A stretch of DNA of 64,000 nt from Orientallactaga sibirica. Its lineage: Eukaryota > Chordata > Mammalia > Rodentia > Dipodidae. A program made the position numbers and the translations under genes. The stretch lies in assembly GCA_036365145.1 (NCBI GenBank), contig JAEOAD010002762.1:22501-86500 (forward strand), given 5' to 3'. The notes beneath the pieces are model-generated. The model saw only the letters and a list, made by a program, of their open reading frames with translations, ran no database searches and was not told where the DNA came from. Below are positions 9,008 to 19,442 of this stretch, piece by piece. Position 1 is the first letter of the stretch. Each line of letters opens with the position of its first letter.

Positions 9008-11109
9008 TGTTGCAGACAGCTTCAGGTTCGCTGAGATGAACTTCCAGACCAGGCACAGTTATGGAGGAAGGGATATTATTTATTGAAGCTTACAGATCCA
9101 GGGGAAGTTCCATAAAGGCAGGAAAAGCAGCCTATTCTTCACAGGGCCTTCTGAAAGCCAACCAGCCACCACAGCACACAGAGCAAAACAAACAACTAAA
9201 AGGTCACACAGCAGACTTCAGGAACTCCTGCTAGACACATTTGCATATCTTTACAATGGAATCTCAAACCCATCACCACACCTTAAGACCGGGCCCCCAG
9301 TGACCTTGCCTCTAGCAAGGTGATTGCAGATGCAAACTATAGAGTAATAAAACATTGAATATATTGGGGGACATATATTCAAACTACCACATTCCGCCCC
9401 TGGCCCCCAATATATTTAGCTCCTGGCCCCCAATAGATTTATAACTATCACACATTGTAAATTGTACTCAGTCCAATTTCAAAGGTTCTCACAGTCTTGA
9501 TCAACTTAAGATAGTGAGTCCTGTAAAATCAAACAAGTTAAATACTTTCAACATGTAAAGGCACAGAGTAAACATTGTAACTGGTATAAGGCATAGCAAG
9601 GAGAGATTAGAACAATGCAAACTCAATCACCATCAACAGTCATCAAACTTCTGCAGTTCAAGTTCAATATAACCAGAGACTGACAGTCTCCAGGTTTTCA
9701 AATTCCGCCCCTCCAGCTGGGCAGAGTCGTCAGGGAAAACTTTCATCCTATGCTAACACTGCACTCCATGGTAGCCCTTTTGCACAGTCCTGGTATATCC
9801 AAAACATCTTCAGGTCTCCATGCAAACCACGGTCCATCTTCCAAAAGGCTCTTCTAGCTTATTCCTGAGGGACTTCATGCCCTGCCTCATGCCACATCTC
9901 AGCAGCAGCTCCTGGAACCGTGTGCAACTTATGACCACTCCATGCATTTTTCATGCTTCCAAAACTAATACCAGGTGTGCAGGACACAGCCATATTCTTA
10001 ATCCAGGGACAAAATAAATCATAGCCTTGAAAAGCAGGTTCCTTCTCCAGTCAACTCTCTTTCCAAAAGTTTGCATTTTTAACAGTCTTTCCTCAGGCAT
10101 CCTCTCCATTGTTTTAATGTAAATCAGGTCAGGCCACCTTCCTTCCACCTTACTTAAGTCAGCTCTTTCCAAGAGTTTGCATTTTTAACAGTCTTTCCTC
10201 AGGAATCCTCTCCATTGTTTTAATGTAAATCAAGTCAGGCCACCTTCCTTCCACCTTCCTTAAGATTGCTAATGTGTCAACAAAAGCAGCTTAACCAGTC
10301 TCAGTGCCTCTACTTTTAGCTTGCTTCAGGTTTTCCAACTTAAAATCTTAAAATCTCAGTCCAATATCTTTAGCCAAGCACATCAGTCCATTACAAATTT
10401 AACCTTGATCAAACTTTCTGGGCCTGGATAACAGAACGTAGCCATCCCTTATGCCAGTAGCCCAGTTCCAACAAAGTCCTCTGCAGTCTTTCCTTTCCCT
10501 TAGAAAACTCATAAGCCAAGCCTCGAAGTTCAATACTGTCTGCACTTAGCATTCTCAAACTCTTATCAGAATAGTCCATAAAACTTGGCTTACCACTCCA
10601 GAAGGCATCTTCAGTTGCAAGCACCAAGTCCATGCCCATTCCTCCAAAACAAAGTTTCCAAAAGATGAACATCCACACGATCTGGTTCATCTCACCCCAC
10701 ACTCCTCGGTACCACTTTACTGTTGCAGACAGCTTCAGGTTCGCTGAGATGAACTTTCAGACCAGGCACAGTTATGGAGGAAGGGATATTATTTATTGAA
10801 GCTTACAGATCCAGGGGAAGTTCCATAATGGCAAGAAAAGCAGCCTGCTCTTCACAGGGCCAGAGAGAGAGAAAGCCAACCAGCCACCACAGCACACAGA
10901 GCAAAACAAACAACTAAAAGGTCACACAGCAGACTTCAGGAACTCCTGCTAGACACATTTGCATATCTTTACAATGGAATCTCAAACCCATCACCACACC
11001 TTAAGACCGGGCCCCCAGTGACCTTGCCTCTAGCAAGGTGATTGCAGATGCAAACTATAGAGTAATAAAACATTGAATATATTGGGGGACATATATTCAA
11101 ACTACCACA
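9008..11109 (-). mobile_element. Non-autonomous ERVL/MaLR-like LTR element, complete
   Basis: LTRs at 9008-9391 and 10721-11109 are almost identical and flanked by a 5-bp target duplication, atagg (9003-9007 and 11110-11114). Read on the minus strand, a primer-site-like TGGTACCGAGGAGTG lies just inside the right LTR (about 10703-10715). A purine-rich tract (complement of ttccgcccctggccccc, 9392-9408) abuts the left LTR. The 1.33-kb interior has only short frames and no gag-pol homology, so mobilisation must have been in trans. It contains an internal tandem duplication at about 10050-10263. Confidence 0.9.
10050..10263. repeat. About 105-bp tandem duplication inside LTR element
   Basis: The block 'ctctttccaa.agtttgcatttttaacag...ccaccttccttccacctt' occurs twice in a row (about 10053-10155 and 10158-10260). 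The related interiors at 33545 and 35156 have a single copy, so this duplication is private to the 9008 element. Confidence 0.8.
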
Positions 11110-11264
11110 ATAGGAAACATCTTCCATAAATCTGAAAGTTCCTACAACAAGTCTAATGTCTCTGGGATCTCATAACATCTTCATGAAAATTGAAAGGTAA
11201 GTGATAAATGATCGAATGGGTTTTCATATTTTTACAAAAGAATGATGTCATTAATCATTTTTTA

Positions 11265-11545
11265 TATTTTTAAAATATTTTAATTTATTTATTAAAAATT
11301 ATTTTATTGACAACTTCTTTAATTGTAGACAATATTCCATGGTACTTCCCTCCCTCCCCCCACTTTCCCCTTTGAAACTTCACTCTCCATCATATCCCCT
11401 CCCCCTCTCAATCAGTCTCTCTTTTCAGTTTGATGTCATGTTGCAGTTATACATTTAACATTGTCTATGCATCTAATATAGAATACTTGAAAGTTAATTT
11501 GTAATAAATTCCTCAGGTACAGTATTTCAATATTGTTTTCTCTCA
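11265..11545 (-). mobile_element. L1 3'-end fragment
   Basis: The minus-strand L1 3' end is recognised from the C-rich block ('ctccatcatatcccctcccc', 11386-11405), which recurs at 17655 in another L1 3' end in this window. It is 5'-truncated. Confidence 0.75.
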
Positions 11546-11574
11546 TTGTCTGTCATATAGAAAGGCTCTATGCC

Positions 11575-11648
11575 TTGAACTCACGGTGATCCACCTTCCT
11601 CTGCCTCCCAAGTGCTGGGATTAAAGGCGTGAGCCACCATGCTGGGCT
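11575..11648 (-). repeat. B1-like SINE fragment
   Basis: Minus-strand B1 left-end fragment (aactcacggtgatccacc ... ccaccatgctgggc). Confidence 0.85.
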
Positions 11649-11847
11649 AAATATTTTATTTTTACTTATTTATTTGAGAGAAGGAAAGAGGCAGAGAGAA
11701 AGAGAATGGGTGCACCAGGGCTTCCAGCCAGTGCAAATTCAGATGCATATGCCACTTTGTGAATCTGGCTTACATGGGTCCTGGGGAAACTGGGATTCTT
11801 TGGCTTTGCAGGCAAGCACCTTAACCACTAAGACATGTCTCTAGCCC
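11649..11847 (-). repeat. tRNA-derived SINE
   Basis: Minus-strand SINE with a gagagaaggaaagagg body and its head at 11826-11847. It directly abuts the preceding B1 fragment. Confidence 0.88.
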
Positions 11848-11854
11848 ACTTTTT

Positions 11855-12178
11855 TTTTTTTAAAGGCAGGGTCTCACTCTAGCCCAGACTGATCTGGAAT
11901 TCTCTATGTAATCTCAGGCTTCCCTTGAACTCACAGCAATCCTCCTACCTCTGCCTCCTGAGTGTTGTAATTAAAGGTGTGTGGGCTGGAGATATAGCTT
12001 AGTGGTTAAGGCACATGCCTGTGAAGCCTCAGGACCCCGGTTCAATTCTCCAGGTCCCATGTAATCCAGATGCACATGGTGGCACATGCATCTAGAGTTC
12101 GTGTACAGTGGCTAGAAATCCTGGTGTGTCCATTCTCACTCTCTCTCTCCCTTTCTCTGTCTCAAGTAAATAAATGAA

Positions 12179-12209
<31 letters not shown>

Positions 12210-12240
12210 ATCTTAAATGTGTGCACCCCCATGCTGGGCC
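11855..12240 (-). repeat. B1-like SINE split by a plus-strand tRNA-type SINE
   Basis: A minus-strand B1 is interrupted at 11984 by a complete plus-strand tRNA-type SINE (about 11985-12212, AAAT tail) and resumes at about 12213-12240 (gcacccccatgctgggcc). 'ttaaaggtgtg' before and 'ttaaatgtgtg' after look like the target duplication. Confidence 0.85.
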
Positions 12241-12499
12241 TAGATACGATTTTTTAAAAAACATTTTCAATTTGTGGTTGATAGAGTCTGTGGAAGTTGA
12301 CTGTAGATTTTTTTGGAGGCAAAACTTTTAGCTATTCAAGATGTCCATGATAGCTGGGCCTACCTAGCCTTTAGCGCCGTGCCTAGCCTTTAGCACCTAG
12401 TCATCTTAGCCATGGGAATTTGTTAAGTTATGGACAGTAATAAATGGTGGCACTATTTTTGGAACATTATGTTGTATGCTTTTGTCTATATAAATACTT

Positions 12500-12632
12500 T
12501 CAATCTAGTCCAGGCTGACCTGGAATTCACTGTGTAGTCTCAGGGTGGCCTCCAACTCATGGCGATCCTCCTACCTCTGCCTCCTGAGTTGGAGTGATGG
12601 GATTAAAGGTGTGCGCCACCATGCCTGGCTCT
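12500..12632 (-). repeat. B1-like SINE
   Basis: Minus-strand B1 (ctgacctggaattcactgtg ... gccaccatgcctggc). The preceding 12241-12499 shows no gene or clear repeat. Confidence 0.88.
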
Positions 12633-12664
12633 AAATAAATGCTTTCTTGCAGGAATGGGGTCAA

Positions 12665-12745
12665 GCTACTCCAACCATCTTACAATAAGGGAAATGAGAC
12701 ACAGAGAGGTGATGTTATCCCAAGGAAGGGCTTTAGCTTAACAGT
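12665..12745. repeat. Probable MIR fragment
   Basis: 'aatgagacacagagaggtg...cccaagg' resembles the conserved MIR core (aaactgaggcacagagaggttaag...cccaagg). Ancient and diverged. Confidence 0.5.
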
Positions 12746-12859
12746 TCAGTCCTCCTTTCCAGACCTTCTCCCTGTGTCCGGCCCCCTCCCAGGTGGAAAG
12801 AAGCCAAGCGCCAGGCTCTCTCGTGTCAGTGGCCCATGTTTCTTGGTTAAGAGAGGGGA

Positions 12860-13360
12860 GTTCACAGCTGGGTGTGGTGGTAGGAGTATTGCCATGAGTT
12901 TGAGGCCACCCTGAGACTACATAGTTAATTCCAGGTCAGCCTGGACCAGAATGAGACCCTACCTCAAAAAAAAAAAGAGAGAGAGAGAGAGAGAGAGGAG
13001 TTCAAGCCAGGCTTGGCAGCACACGCTTTTAATCCCAGCACTTGGAAGGCAGAGGTAGGAGGACTGCTGTGAGTTCAAGGCCACCCTAAGAATACACAGT
13101 GAATTTCAGGTCAGCCTGAGTTAGAGTGAGACCCTACATAGAAAAATGAGAGAGAGATAGAAAGAGAAGGAGTGGTGTTCAAAGGGTCCGCCTGGGCCCA
13201 GCATGGTGATGCACACCTTAAATCCCAGCACTTGGGAGGCAGAGGTAGGAGGATCTCCATGAGTTCAAGGCCAGCCTGAGACTCCATAGTGAATTCCAGG
13301 TCAGCTTCAGCTAGAGTGAAACCCTACCTGGAAAAACCAAAACAAAACAAAACAAAAAAG
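12860..13360 (+). repeat. Cluster of three plus-strand B1-like SINEs
   Basis: Three B1 copies in the same orientation lie at about 12860-12995 (lacking its first part), 13005-13160 and 13192-13360. Each ends in an A-rich or GA-rich tail. They differ enough to be independent insertions and not a tandem duplication. Confidence 0.9.
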
Positions 13361-13894
13361 GGTCTGCCTGCTGAGGGATGGGGTCCCTGGGAGACCTCTA
13401 TGCATCTCCCCTCCCTCCCTCCCTCCCTCCATCCCTCTGCAGGCCCATGGTTGAGAGCTCCCTCTATCTGCAGCAGCTGGAGGTCATCAAGTTAAGTAAC
13501 GCTTTGCCAAGTCCGGGGGGGGGGGATATTTTTCAGGCTTTCTTCTTGGCTTGCCCCATGGACAGCAAGTTTGCCTTGAGAAGAGGCATGCAGCGACCCC
13601 AGTTTCCCCTGGCCACCTCCCATCTGCAGTTCCTCAGCTGTGTCCCTCCCAGAATCTGCTTCTGTCAAAGCCTTCCAAGCACCCCCAACCTCTCACATCT
13701 TCCAATATTGGGACCCCCATCTTTGGAATCCTCCTCAGAGAACTCCCCCTCTCAACTTTGTCCTTCCCACCCAACACTCTGTCTCCTCCACTTCCACTCA
13801 CTGGTCTGCAACTCCTTTTTGCACCCTTTCTTGCAGCAGCCCACTTCGGTAACCCAGCTTTCTGCACCATGTCTTTGAGCTCTATGTCTCTGAC
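13361..13894. other. Pyrimidine-rich single-copy sequence
   Basis: A CT-rich plus strand with overlapping plus-strand frames (13378-13878, 13551-13991) that come from low-complexity sequence and resemble no family that I know. A 50-base segment at 13443-13492 looks exon-like: a pyrimidine tract plus cag, then an in-frame stretch. Its 5' splice site would read ttaagt and not gtaagt. I do not call a gene. Confidence 0.45.
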
Positions 13895-13900
13895 CCCCTT

Positions 13901-14182
13901 TGTCGCGACTGCCTCACGCTCGGACTCTTCTTTCAGCAGTTTATTCAGGAACCTTGAACAATCTTCTGACCTGGGGCAAAGTGAAACTTAAGAAGCCTTT
14001 GAACAGCCAACCCTGGTAAGCCACGTGGTGAATGCAGATAGGTCCACATATGCGGAAGCAAGCCTAGATCACGGCCCAAGCCAAATAAGGACTTAATTAT
14101 CCAGGAGAGCACTCGCCATCGGGAAGGCGGAAGGCGGAAGCCAGTGCCATCTTTAAGGCGCGGCACCTCACAGCTCTCTACA
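13901..14182 (-). repeat. Downstream (3') LTR of the IAP-like provirus
   Basis: On the minus strand it begins TGTAGAGAGCTG and ends in CGCGACA. It aligns over its length with the LTR at 15646-15939, the latter being 12 bp longer because of small indels. Confidence 0.9.
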
Positions 14183-14498
14183 GTTCCCCCTTTTTTGTTT
14201 AAAACACGCAAAGCAACAGGCAAGGGTAGAGGTCTGACCTCCAGTAACTCTTAAAATAGGCGTAGAACTGTCTTGCATCTTTTCCCTGGAGGTGGGACCA
14301 TGGATGCCAACCCACATGCAATCAGACTTGCCCTTCAGAGAGTCTTTCACAGCTAACTCTCCCTGCAGTGCTTTTGCCTTGCAGCCTGTGCCTGGTGTTT
14401 ACATTTTTATGGTGGCTAACCATGCCTGGGGAGATTGACCTGCCTCAATAGCTGAGAAGGCCTGGACGATCATGACTGCATTCCCAGTTACTCTGATC

Positions 14499-14720
14499 TT
14501 ACATAGACACCACAAGCAAACCAAGGAGACCAGTAACAGAAGGCCTGCTAAAGCCCCCATGCCCGCCCACTCCTTCAGAATGATTCATAGCGGAGATCAG
14601 CCAAGATGACAATCCGGATGCAAAAGAGAGGTCCATGCGGGTAGAATTCACATTAACTACTGCCAGTCTCAGTTCTCTTAAGGTATCTTCAAATTCAAGC
14701 GACCAATTCTGTAATAGAAA
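14499..14720 (-). pseudogene. Fragment of ERV2 env transmembrane subunit
   Basis: The minus-strand translation here resembles the ectodomain and membrane-proximal part of the TM subunit of betaretrovirus-like env (IAPE/ERVK type). The fragment follows directly on truncated gag, so the join marks an internal deletion of everything between capsid and TM. No fusion peptide or SU is present, so it is non-functional. Confidence 0.6.
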
Positions 14721-14721
14721 A

Positions 14722-15288
14722 CTAGACAAAGATCTGGATAAAAACCTGTATTGGATAGGCTGTCTGTTGATTTGCAAAGCGTCCTTGTCCCAAGAGCATG
14801 TCCCTGTCCCAGGCCGGGTTACCTGCGGCCTGATTAGCGGCAGCCTCTTCATTAGCGTACTCAATTAAGAACGCTTTCCAGCCTAAATATTGGCCTGGAC
14901 TCAGGCAGGCGCGCGCTAACCCTGACCAGTCACTAGGTGTCATACAGTGTCTTTGCAATGCTTCCACTTGAGCCACGGTAAAGGAGGCTATAATCCCATA
15001 AGTTCTCACGGATTCAGCTAAAGACTTAACTACTTTAAAGTCTAGTGGCTCATCATATCTATTCCCTTGTTGATCCTGAAATACTGGGTAGGATAACTGT
15101 AGCTCCGTCCTCACCGCTTTCCAGACTTCCGGACAAAAAGAACGCCCCGTGCCACTACCCTGTCCCTCTGGGGACAGAGGGGGGGCGGACGGCATCACTT
15201 TGCATTGAGATGTTCCGCAGCAGTCTCCGCTTCCGGGATCCCCCCTCTCTCTCTTTTTCTCCCTTTTTCTTAATTTTGATCTTTCCAT
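14722..15288 (-). pseudogene. Truncated ERV2 gag (N-terminal capsid region)
   Basis: A 188-codon minus-strand frame whose residues from about 60 onward match the betaretroviral capsid N-terminal domain, recognisable from the PVFQDQQGNR motif and a later MTPSDW motif. The last dozen residues run into unrelated sequence where the internal deletion joins env. Matrix is not recognisable upstream, and the capsid C-terminal domain and the nucleocapsid zinc knuckles are absent. It cannot form a particle. Confidence 0.85.
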
Positions 15289-15307
15289 TTGTTCTATGAG
15301 AGCACTT

Positions 15308-15477
15308 CAGCTCATTCAGAGCCAAAAAATTGGGTGCGAGTGAGAAGCGCCCATGGCTAAACTTGCAAAAGATTCTTTTAAAACTTTTACTGCAGCTCAT
15401 TCAGAGCCAAAAAAAATTGGGTGCAGTGAGAAGCGCCCATGGCTAAACTTGCAAAAGATTCTTTTAAAACTTTTACT
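15308..15477. repeat. 85-bp tandem duplication in the proviral leader
   Basis: The block beginning cagctcattcagagccaaaa and ending aaaacttttact occurs at 15308 and again at 15393, differing by a few bases. It lies between the primer-binding-site region and gag, where packaging signals usually sit. Confidence 0.9.
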
Positions 15478-15645
15478 TCGGTTCGCTACCGAACCCTTCC
15501 TGCTCCTCTTTGTCTACCGAGAGGAGCAAAATACCCGCTTTTGTCGCAGATTCCCACCTTACCTGGGAACTTACCAGTGCACTGCCCTGACTGCAGAAAG
15601 TTCTGAGTCCCTCTCGAGTGAGTTCCCGTGCACGGGGCCACCACT

Positions 15646-15939
15646 TGTCGCGACCGCCTCGACCAGCTAACGCTCAGACTCTTCTTTCAGCAGTTTATTC
15701 AGGAACCTTGAACAATCTTCTGACCCGGGCAAAGCCCGAGAAACTTAAGAAGCCTTTGAACAGCCAACCCTGGTAAGCCACGTGGTGAATGCAGATAGGT
15801 CCACATATGTGGAAGCAAGCCTAGATCACGGCCCAAGCCAAATAAGGACTTAATTATCCAGGAGAGCACTCGCCATCGGGAAGGCGGAAGGTGGAAGCCA
15901 GCGCCATCTTTAAGGCGCGGCACCTCGCAGCTCTCTACA
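15646..15939 (-). repeat. Upstream (5') LTR of the IAP-like provirus
   Basis: Pairs with 13901-14182. It differs from it by point changes and small insertions, including extra bases near 15655-15670. Confidence 0.9.
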
Positions 15940-15954
15940 CCCCTTCACACCCCA

Positions 15955-15995
15955 TATCCAAGAACTCTTTCTATTTGAGAGAGCAAGAAAGAGGC

Positions 15996-16032
<37 letters not shown>

Positions 16033-16186
16033 GACAGGGCACACCAGGGCCTCCAGCCACTGCAAACGAACTCCAGACACATGCACCATGCTGTACATCT
16101 GGCTTAATGTGGGTCCTGGAGAGTCGAACCTCGATCTTTTGGCTTTGCAGGCAAGAGCCTTAACCACTAAGCAATCTCTCCAGCCT
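15955..16186 (-). repeat. tRNA-derived SINE
   Basis: Minus-strand SINE with a (GA)n stretch at 15995-16030 and head at 16160-16186. Confidence 0.9.
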
Positions 16187-16239
16187 TCCTTTCCTCAACC
16201 TTCCTTTCTACAACCTACTTGTTTCCTTCCCTTACTTCT

Positions 16240-16449
16240 TTTTCTAAGTTAAAATATTATTTATTTATTTATTAGCACAGAGAGATAGAGAGAATGAGAA
16301 TTGGCATGTCAGGGCCTCCAGCCCCTGGAAATGAACTCCAGACACATGTACCACTGTGCATATCTGGCTTACATGGGTACTGAAGAATCGAATTTGGGTC
16401 CTTAGGCTTCACAGGCAAGTGCCTTAACTGCTAAGCCATCTTTTCAGCC
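16240..16449 (-). repeat. tRNA-derived SINE
   Basis: Minus-strand SINE with ATTT-rich start at 16255-16275 and head at 16430-16449. Confidence 0.9.
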
Positions 16450-16464
16450 TTCTTTTCCCTCCCT

Positions 16465-16608
16465 CTCTTCCTTTCTTCTGGCAGGGTCTTAACTCTAGTC
16501 CAGGCTTAACTGGAACTCACTCTATAACCCAGCCTGGCTTCGAACTCACAGTGATCCTCCTGCCTCAGCCTCCCCAGTGCTGGAGGTGTGCCACACCATG
16601 CCCAGCAC
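16465..16608 (-). repeat. B1-like SINE
   Basis: Minus-strand B1 (ctctagtccaggcttaactggaa ... gccacaccatgcccagc). 16609-16837 is CT-rich without a recognisable feature. Confidence 0.85.
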
Positions 16609-16837
16609 CACAAGCGACCTCTGTACCCATCTGGGCACCCCTTACCTTTGCATTCTCTCTCTGTCTGCTGCTCTGAACTCTCCCTCTCTGACTCCCACTT
16701 TTGTTTCTCCATCTCTGGACCCCACCTTTCTGACCTCCCTATGTGTACCCCATCTTACAGTCATCATAACACACCTCTCTTCTGTATCCCATCCTTTCAT
16801 CTCCTCTGTAGTCCATGTGTGTGCTCACCTGCATTAC

Positions 16838-16944
16838 CTCTTTTTCTAGAGGGAGGGTCTCAGGCTGGCTTCGAACTCACAGTGATCCTCCTACCTCTGC
16901 CTCCCAAGTGCTGGGGTTAAAGGCGTGCACCACCATGCCTGGCC
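16838..16944 (-). repeat. B1-like SINE, shortened
   Basis: Minus-strand B1 lacking its central portion. Confidence 0.85.
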
Positions 16945-17089
16945 TTATGCCTCCAGTTTTGACCTCTTCTTTTACATCCTGTTGCCCTAACCTACCCAAC
17001 TTACCCATGTAATTTCTCTGCACCCACACACTCAGCACTCTGACTTTCAGCAGCTCATTTGGGTCCCCATAACTAATATTATTTTTATT

Positions 17090-17254
17090 TTTATTTTTAT
17101 TTTTTTTTTGGTTTTCTAAAGTAGGGGGTCTCACTCTAGCTCAGGCTGACCTGGAATTCACTATGTAGTCTCAGGGTGCCTTCAAACTCTTGGTGATCCT
17201 CCTATCTCTGTCTTCCAAGTACTGGGATTAAAGGCATGCGCCATCACAACTGGC
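17090..17254 (-). repeat. B1-like SINE
   Basis: Complete minus-strand B1 with a T-rich start (complement of its poly(A)) at 17080-17120. Confidence 0.9.
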
Positions 17255-17257
17255 TTT

Positions 17258-17276
17258 ATTTTTTAAATTTTTGTTT

Positions 17277-17319
<43 letters not shown>

Positions 17320-17523
17320 TTTGCAACAGAGAAAGAGGGAGGGAGAGAGAGAAAGAGAGAGAGAGAATGGGTGCACCAGGGCCTCTAGCCACTGCAAATG
17401 AACTCCAGATGCATGTTTCACCTTGTGTATCTGGTTTACATGGGTACTGGGGAACTGATCCTCAAACCAGGATCCTTAAGCTTCACAGGCAAATGCTTAA
17501 CTGCTAAGCCATCTCTCTAGCCA
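17258..17523 (-). repeat. tRNA-derived SINE
   Basis: Minus-strand SINE with (TTTA)n at 17278-17322 and head at 17500-17523. Confidence 0.9.
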
Positions 17524-17569
17524 TAAATTTTTTTTTAAAATCTATAAATCTTATTTATCTTTCTTTTTT

Positions 17570-18003
17570 TTTTTTTTTATTAAAGTTCTATACTTATAGA
17601 CAATGAAAGATGATAGTTCCCTCCCCTCCCCCAATTCCTCTTCAGAACTCCACTCTCCATCATATCCCCTCCCTCTCTCCATTAGTCTTTTAATTTGATG
17701 TCATCATCTTTTTCTCCTAATATGAGGTTCTTGTAAAGGTATTGCTAGGCACTGCAAGGTCATGAATATTGAGGCAAATTTCTGTCTGGGAGTTGTATTG
17801 TAAGGAGTCATACCCTCCCTTTGGCTCTTACATTCTTTCCGCCCCCTCTTCCACTCTTGTCTGGCTACATGTACATATTATTCCCACCAAAATGTCCTGA
17901 AAGCACTACACTTAATGTTCATATTCACATATTAATGCTACTCTCACTTCTGGTTAGAGAAGCTTCTCTTTTCAGATGGCAATGACCACTGGGATGATAC
18001 AAA
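17570..18003 (-). mobile_element. L1 3'UTR fragment
   Basis: A minus-strand L1 3' end begins at a poly(T) at 17565-17580. Its inner part (17855-18000, 'ttgtctggctacatgtacat', 'ccactgggatga') matches 21434-21580 in the big L1, so both belong to one L1 family. Confidence 0.85.
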
Positions 18004-18089
18004 TCTTATTTTGAAAGCCCAACACTCTTTCTTGCAAATCCCTTTCTCCATCTCTTACATGTAAGCTGAAATATGGACATAAAAGTAAT

Positions 18090-18252
18090 GGTGGAGCTGG
18101 GCGTGGTGGTGCATGCCTTTAATCCCAGCATTCGGGAGGCCAAGGTAGGAGGACTGCTGTGAGTTCAAGGCCAGCCTGAGACTACATAGTAAATTCCAGA
18201 TCAGCCTGGGCTTGTGTAAGACTGTACCTCGAAAAACCACACACAAAAAAAG
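18090..18252 (+). repeat. B1-like SINE
   Basis: Complete plus-strand B1 with an A-rich tail. The following 'agtaatggtgga' repeats the sequence just before it, a short target duplication. Confidence 0.9.
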
Positions 18253-18665
18253 TAATGGTGGAAATAGAAATAGGTGGTTCTCAGTTTCAACTGCCACTGT
18301 GGATGTGCCGAGCACTAAGTCTTGATTTCCAGTTCTGCTGCAACCGGCTTCCTCATTGTGATCCTCATTGTGCAGCCACTTCTTTCAACATTACTACACG
18401 TAGCACACTGAAATCCACTAACTGATTCCGGCTCACCTCTACAGTATTGGCAACCAAAGGCAAACTGTTCTCTCATTCTTTATTTCTTGATTCTGGTAGT
18501 GCCTGGTATATGTTAAATACTCAACAAATGTATTCTGAATAAACAAATCAATAAACAAACTAGACAATATTGATTATAGATGTTATAACTAAGCACTGTA
18601 GTAAGTAGTTTCTTACTTAAACCTGTTTAACATCATGCCAAAATGAGGCACAAAAAGTAGTGACT
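18253..18665. other. Single-copy sequence with a MIR tail
   Basis: No gene seen. 18495-18550 ('gtgcctggtatatgttaaatactcaacaaatg') resembles the 3' part of a MIR element. Confidence 0.5.
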
Positions 18666-18866
18666 AGTGCAGGGCATGGTGGCGCACGCCTTTGATCCCA
18701 GCACTTGGGAGGCAGAGGTAGGAGGATCACCATGAGTTCAAGGCCACCCTGAGACTACATAGTGAATTCCAGGTCAGCCTGAGCTAGAGTGAGACCCTAC
18801 CTCAAAAAACAAAACAAAACAAAAAAACAAAACAAAGAAAAGAAAAGAAAAGAAAAGAAAAAGTAG
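18666..18866 (+). repeat. B1-like SINE with (AAAAG)n tail
   Basis: Plus-strand B1 followed by aaaac and aaaag repeats. 'aaaaagtagtgactagtg' before and 'aaaaagtagtgactagtg' after form a clear target duplication. Confidence 0.92.
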
Positions 18867-19344
18867 TGACTAGTGACTTCAGCCTTTGAACAATCATACA
18901 TTCATCTTCCTGTTCCTTTCTGTTGTGTACATAGCACTAGTACATGGCACAAAGTAGAATTAGCTTTCAGCACCCAGTCTGCATTCACACTCACTATTGT
19001 GTCTATAGATTAGCACCAAAAGACAATCCCTAATAGGCATGCTTTATGAATAGGTATACCAGTAATATTAATAGGGAAAATAAATTTCTTCATCTAGGTC
19101 TATTTCTACTTGCAAATCAGGCCTTTTAATAATAAAAGTCAGGTCAAATCATTTTTTATTTTCATTTCCCTTTGGTACAAAAACATACCATAAGACAATA
19201 GTTTTTGTCAGTTTTAGTATATTTTATGTGTTTCTTATTTATGTCTTTACAGGTAAAATTCCATGTGTATTATGTTAAGATAGCTTAATTGCTTGCTACT
19301 ATAAATTCCCATTTAAAATATATTAAAGTAGCTCCCTCTTATCT
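18867..19344. other. AT-rich sequence, no gene seen
   Basis: Ordinary AT-rich DNA immediately upstream of the RET exon 1 copy. The expected GC-rich RET promoter is absent here. Confidence 0.6.
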
Positions 19345-19369
19345 AAGGCGGCCCTCAGGCCCCTGGGCG

Positions 19370-19442
19370 ATGGTGAGGGTGACATCCGGCGCCGTGGGCC
19401 TGGGGCCCAGGCTGATGCAGCTGCTGCCGGTGCTGGGCGAAG
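19370..19442 (+). pseudogene. RET: RET copy exon 1 (signal peptide)
   Basis: Exactly 73 nt from ATG to the gtgagt donor, as in human RET. The preceding 'ctgggcg' resembles the human context of the start. The predicted peptide aligns with the RET signal sequence (..TSGA.GL......LLP.LG.) but its leucine run is broken by Pro-Arg and Gln, so the hydrophobic core is weaker. GC-rich 5' sequence extends only about 25 bases upstream, to about 19345. Confidence 0.85.

Larger units (their letters stand above)
13901..15939 (-). mobile_element. IAP-like ERV2 provirus with large internal deletion
   Basis: LTRs at 13901-14182 and 15646-15939 are flanked by a 6-bp target duplication, cccctt (13895-13900 and 15940-15945), typical of ERV2 (ERVK/IAP) integration. 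On the minus strand a purine tract (complement of gttccccctttttt, 14183 onward) precedes the downstream LTR. A primer-site-like tggtggccccgtgcacggg (complement of 15625-15643) follows the upstream LTR. The interior is only 1.46 kb: a leader, a 5' gag part and a piece of env TM, with pro, pol and most of env missing. It cannot move on its own. Confidence 0.92.

Noticed and set aside
13443..13492. An exon-like segment with a pyrimidine tract and acceptor
   Set aside because: Its donor would be ttaagt, no partner exon was found, and the encoded stretch (MVESSLYLQQLEVIK) is too short to assign.
14722..15288. A possible domesticated gag gene (188 open codons)
   Set aside because: It sits between intact LTRs of a deleted provirus with target repeats, lacks the capsid C-terminus and the zinc knuckle, and ends at a deletion join.
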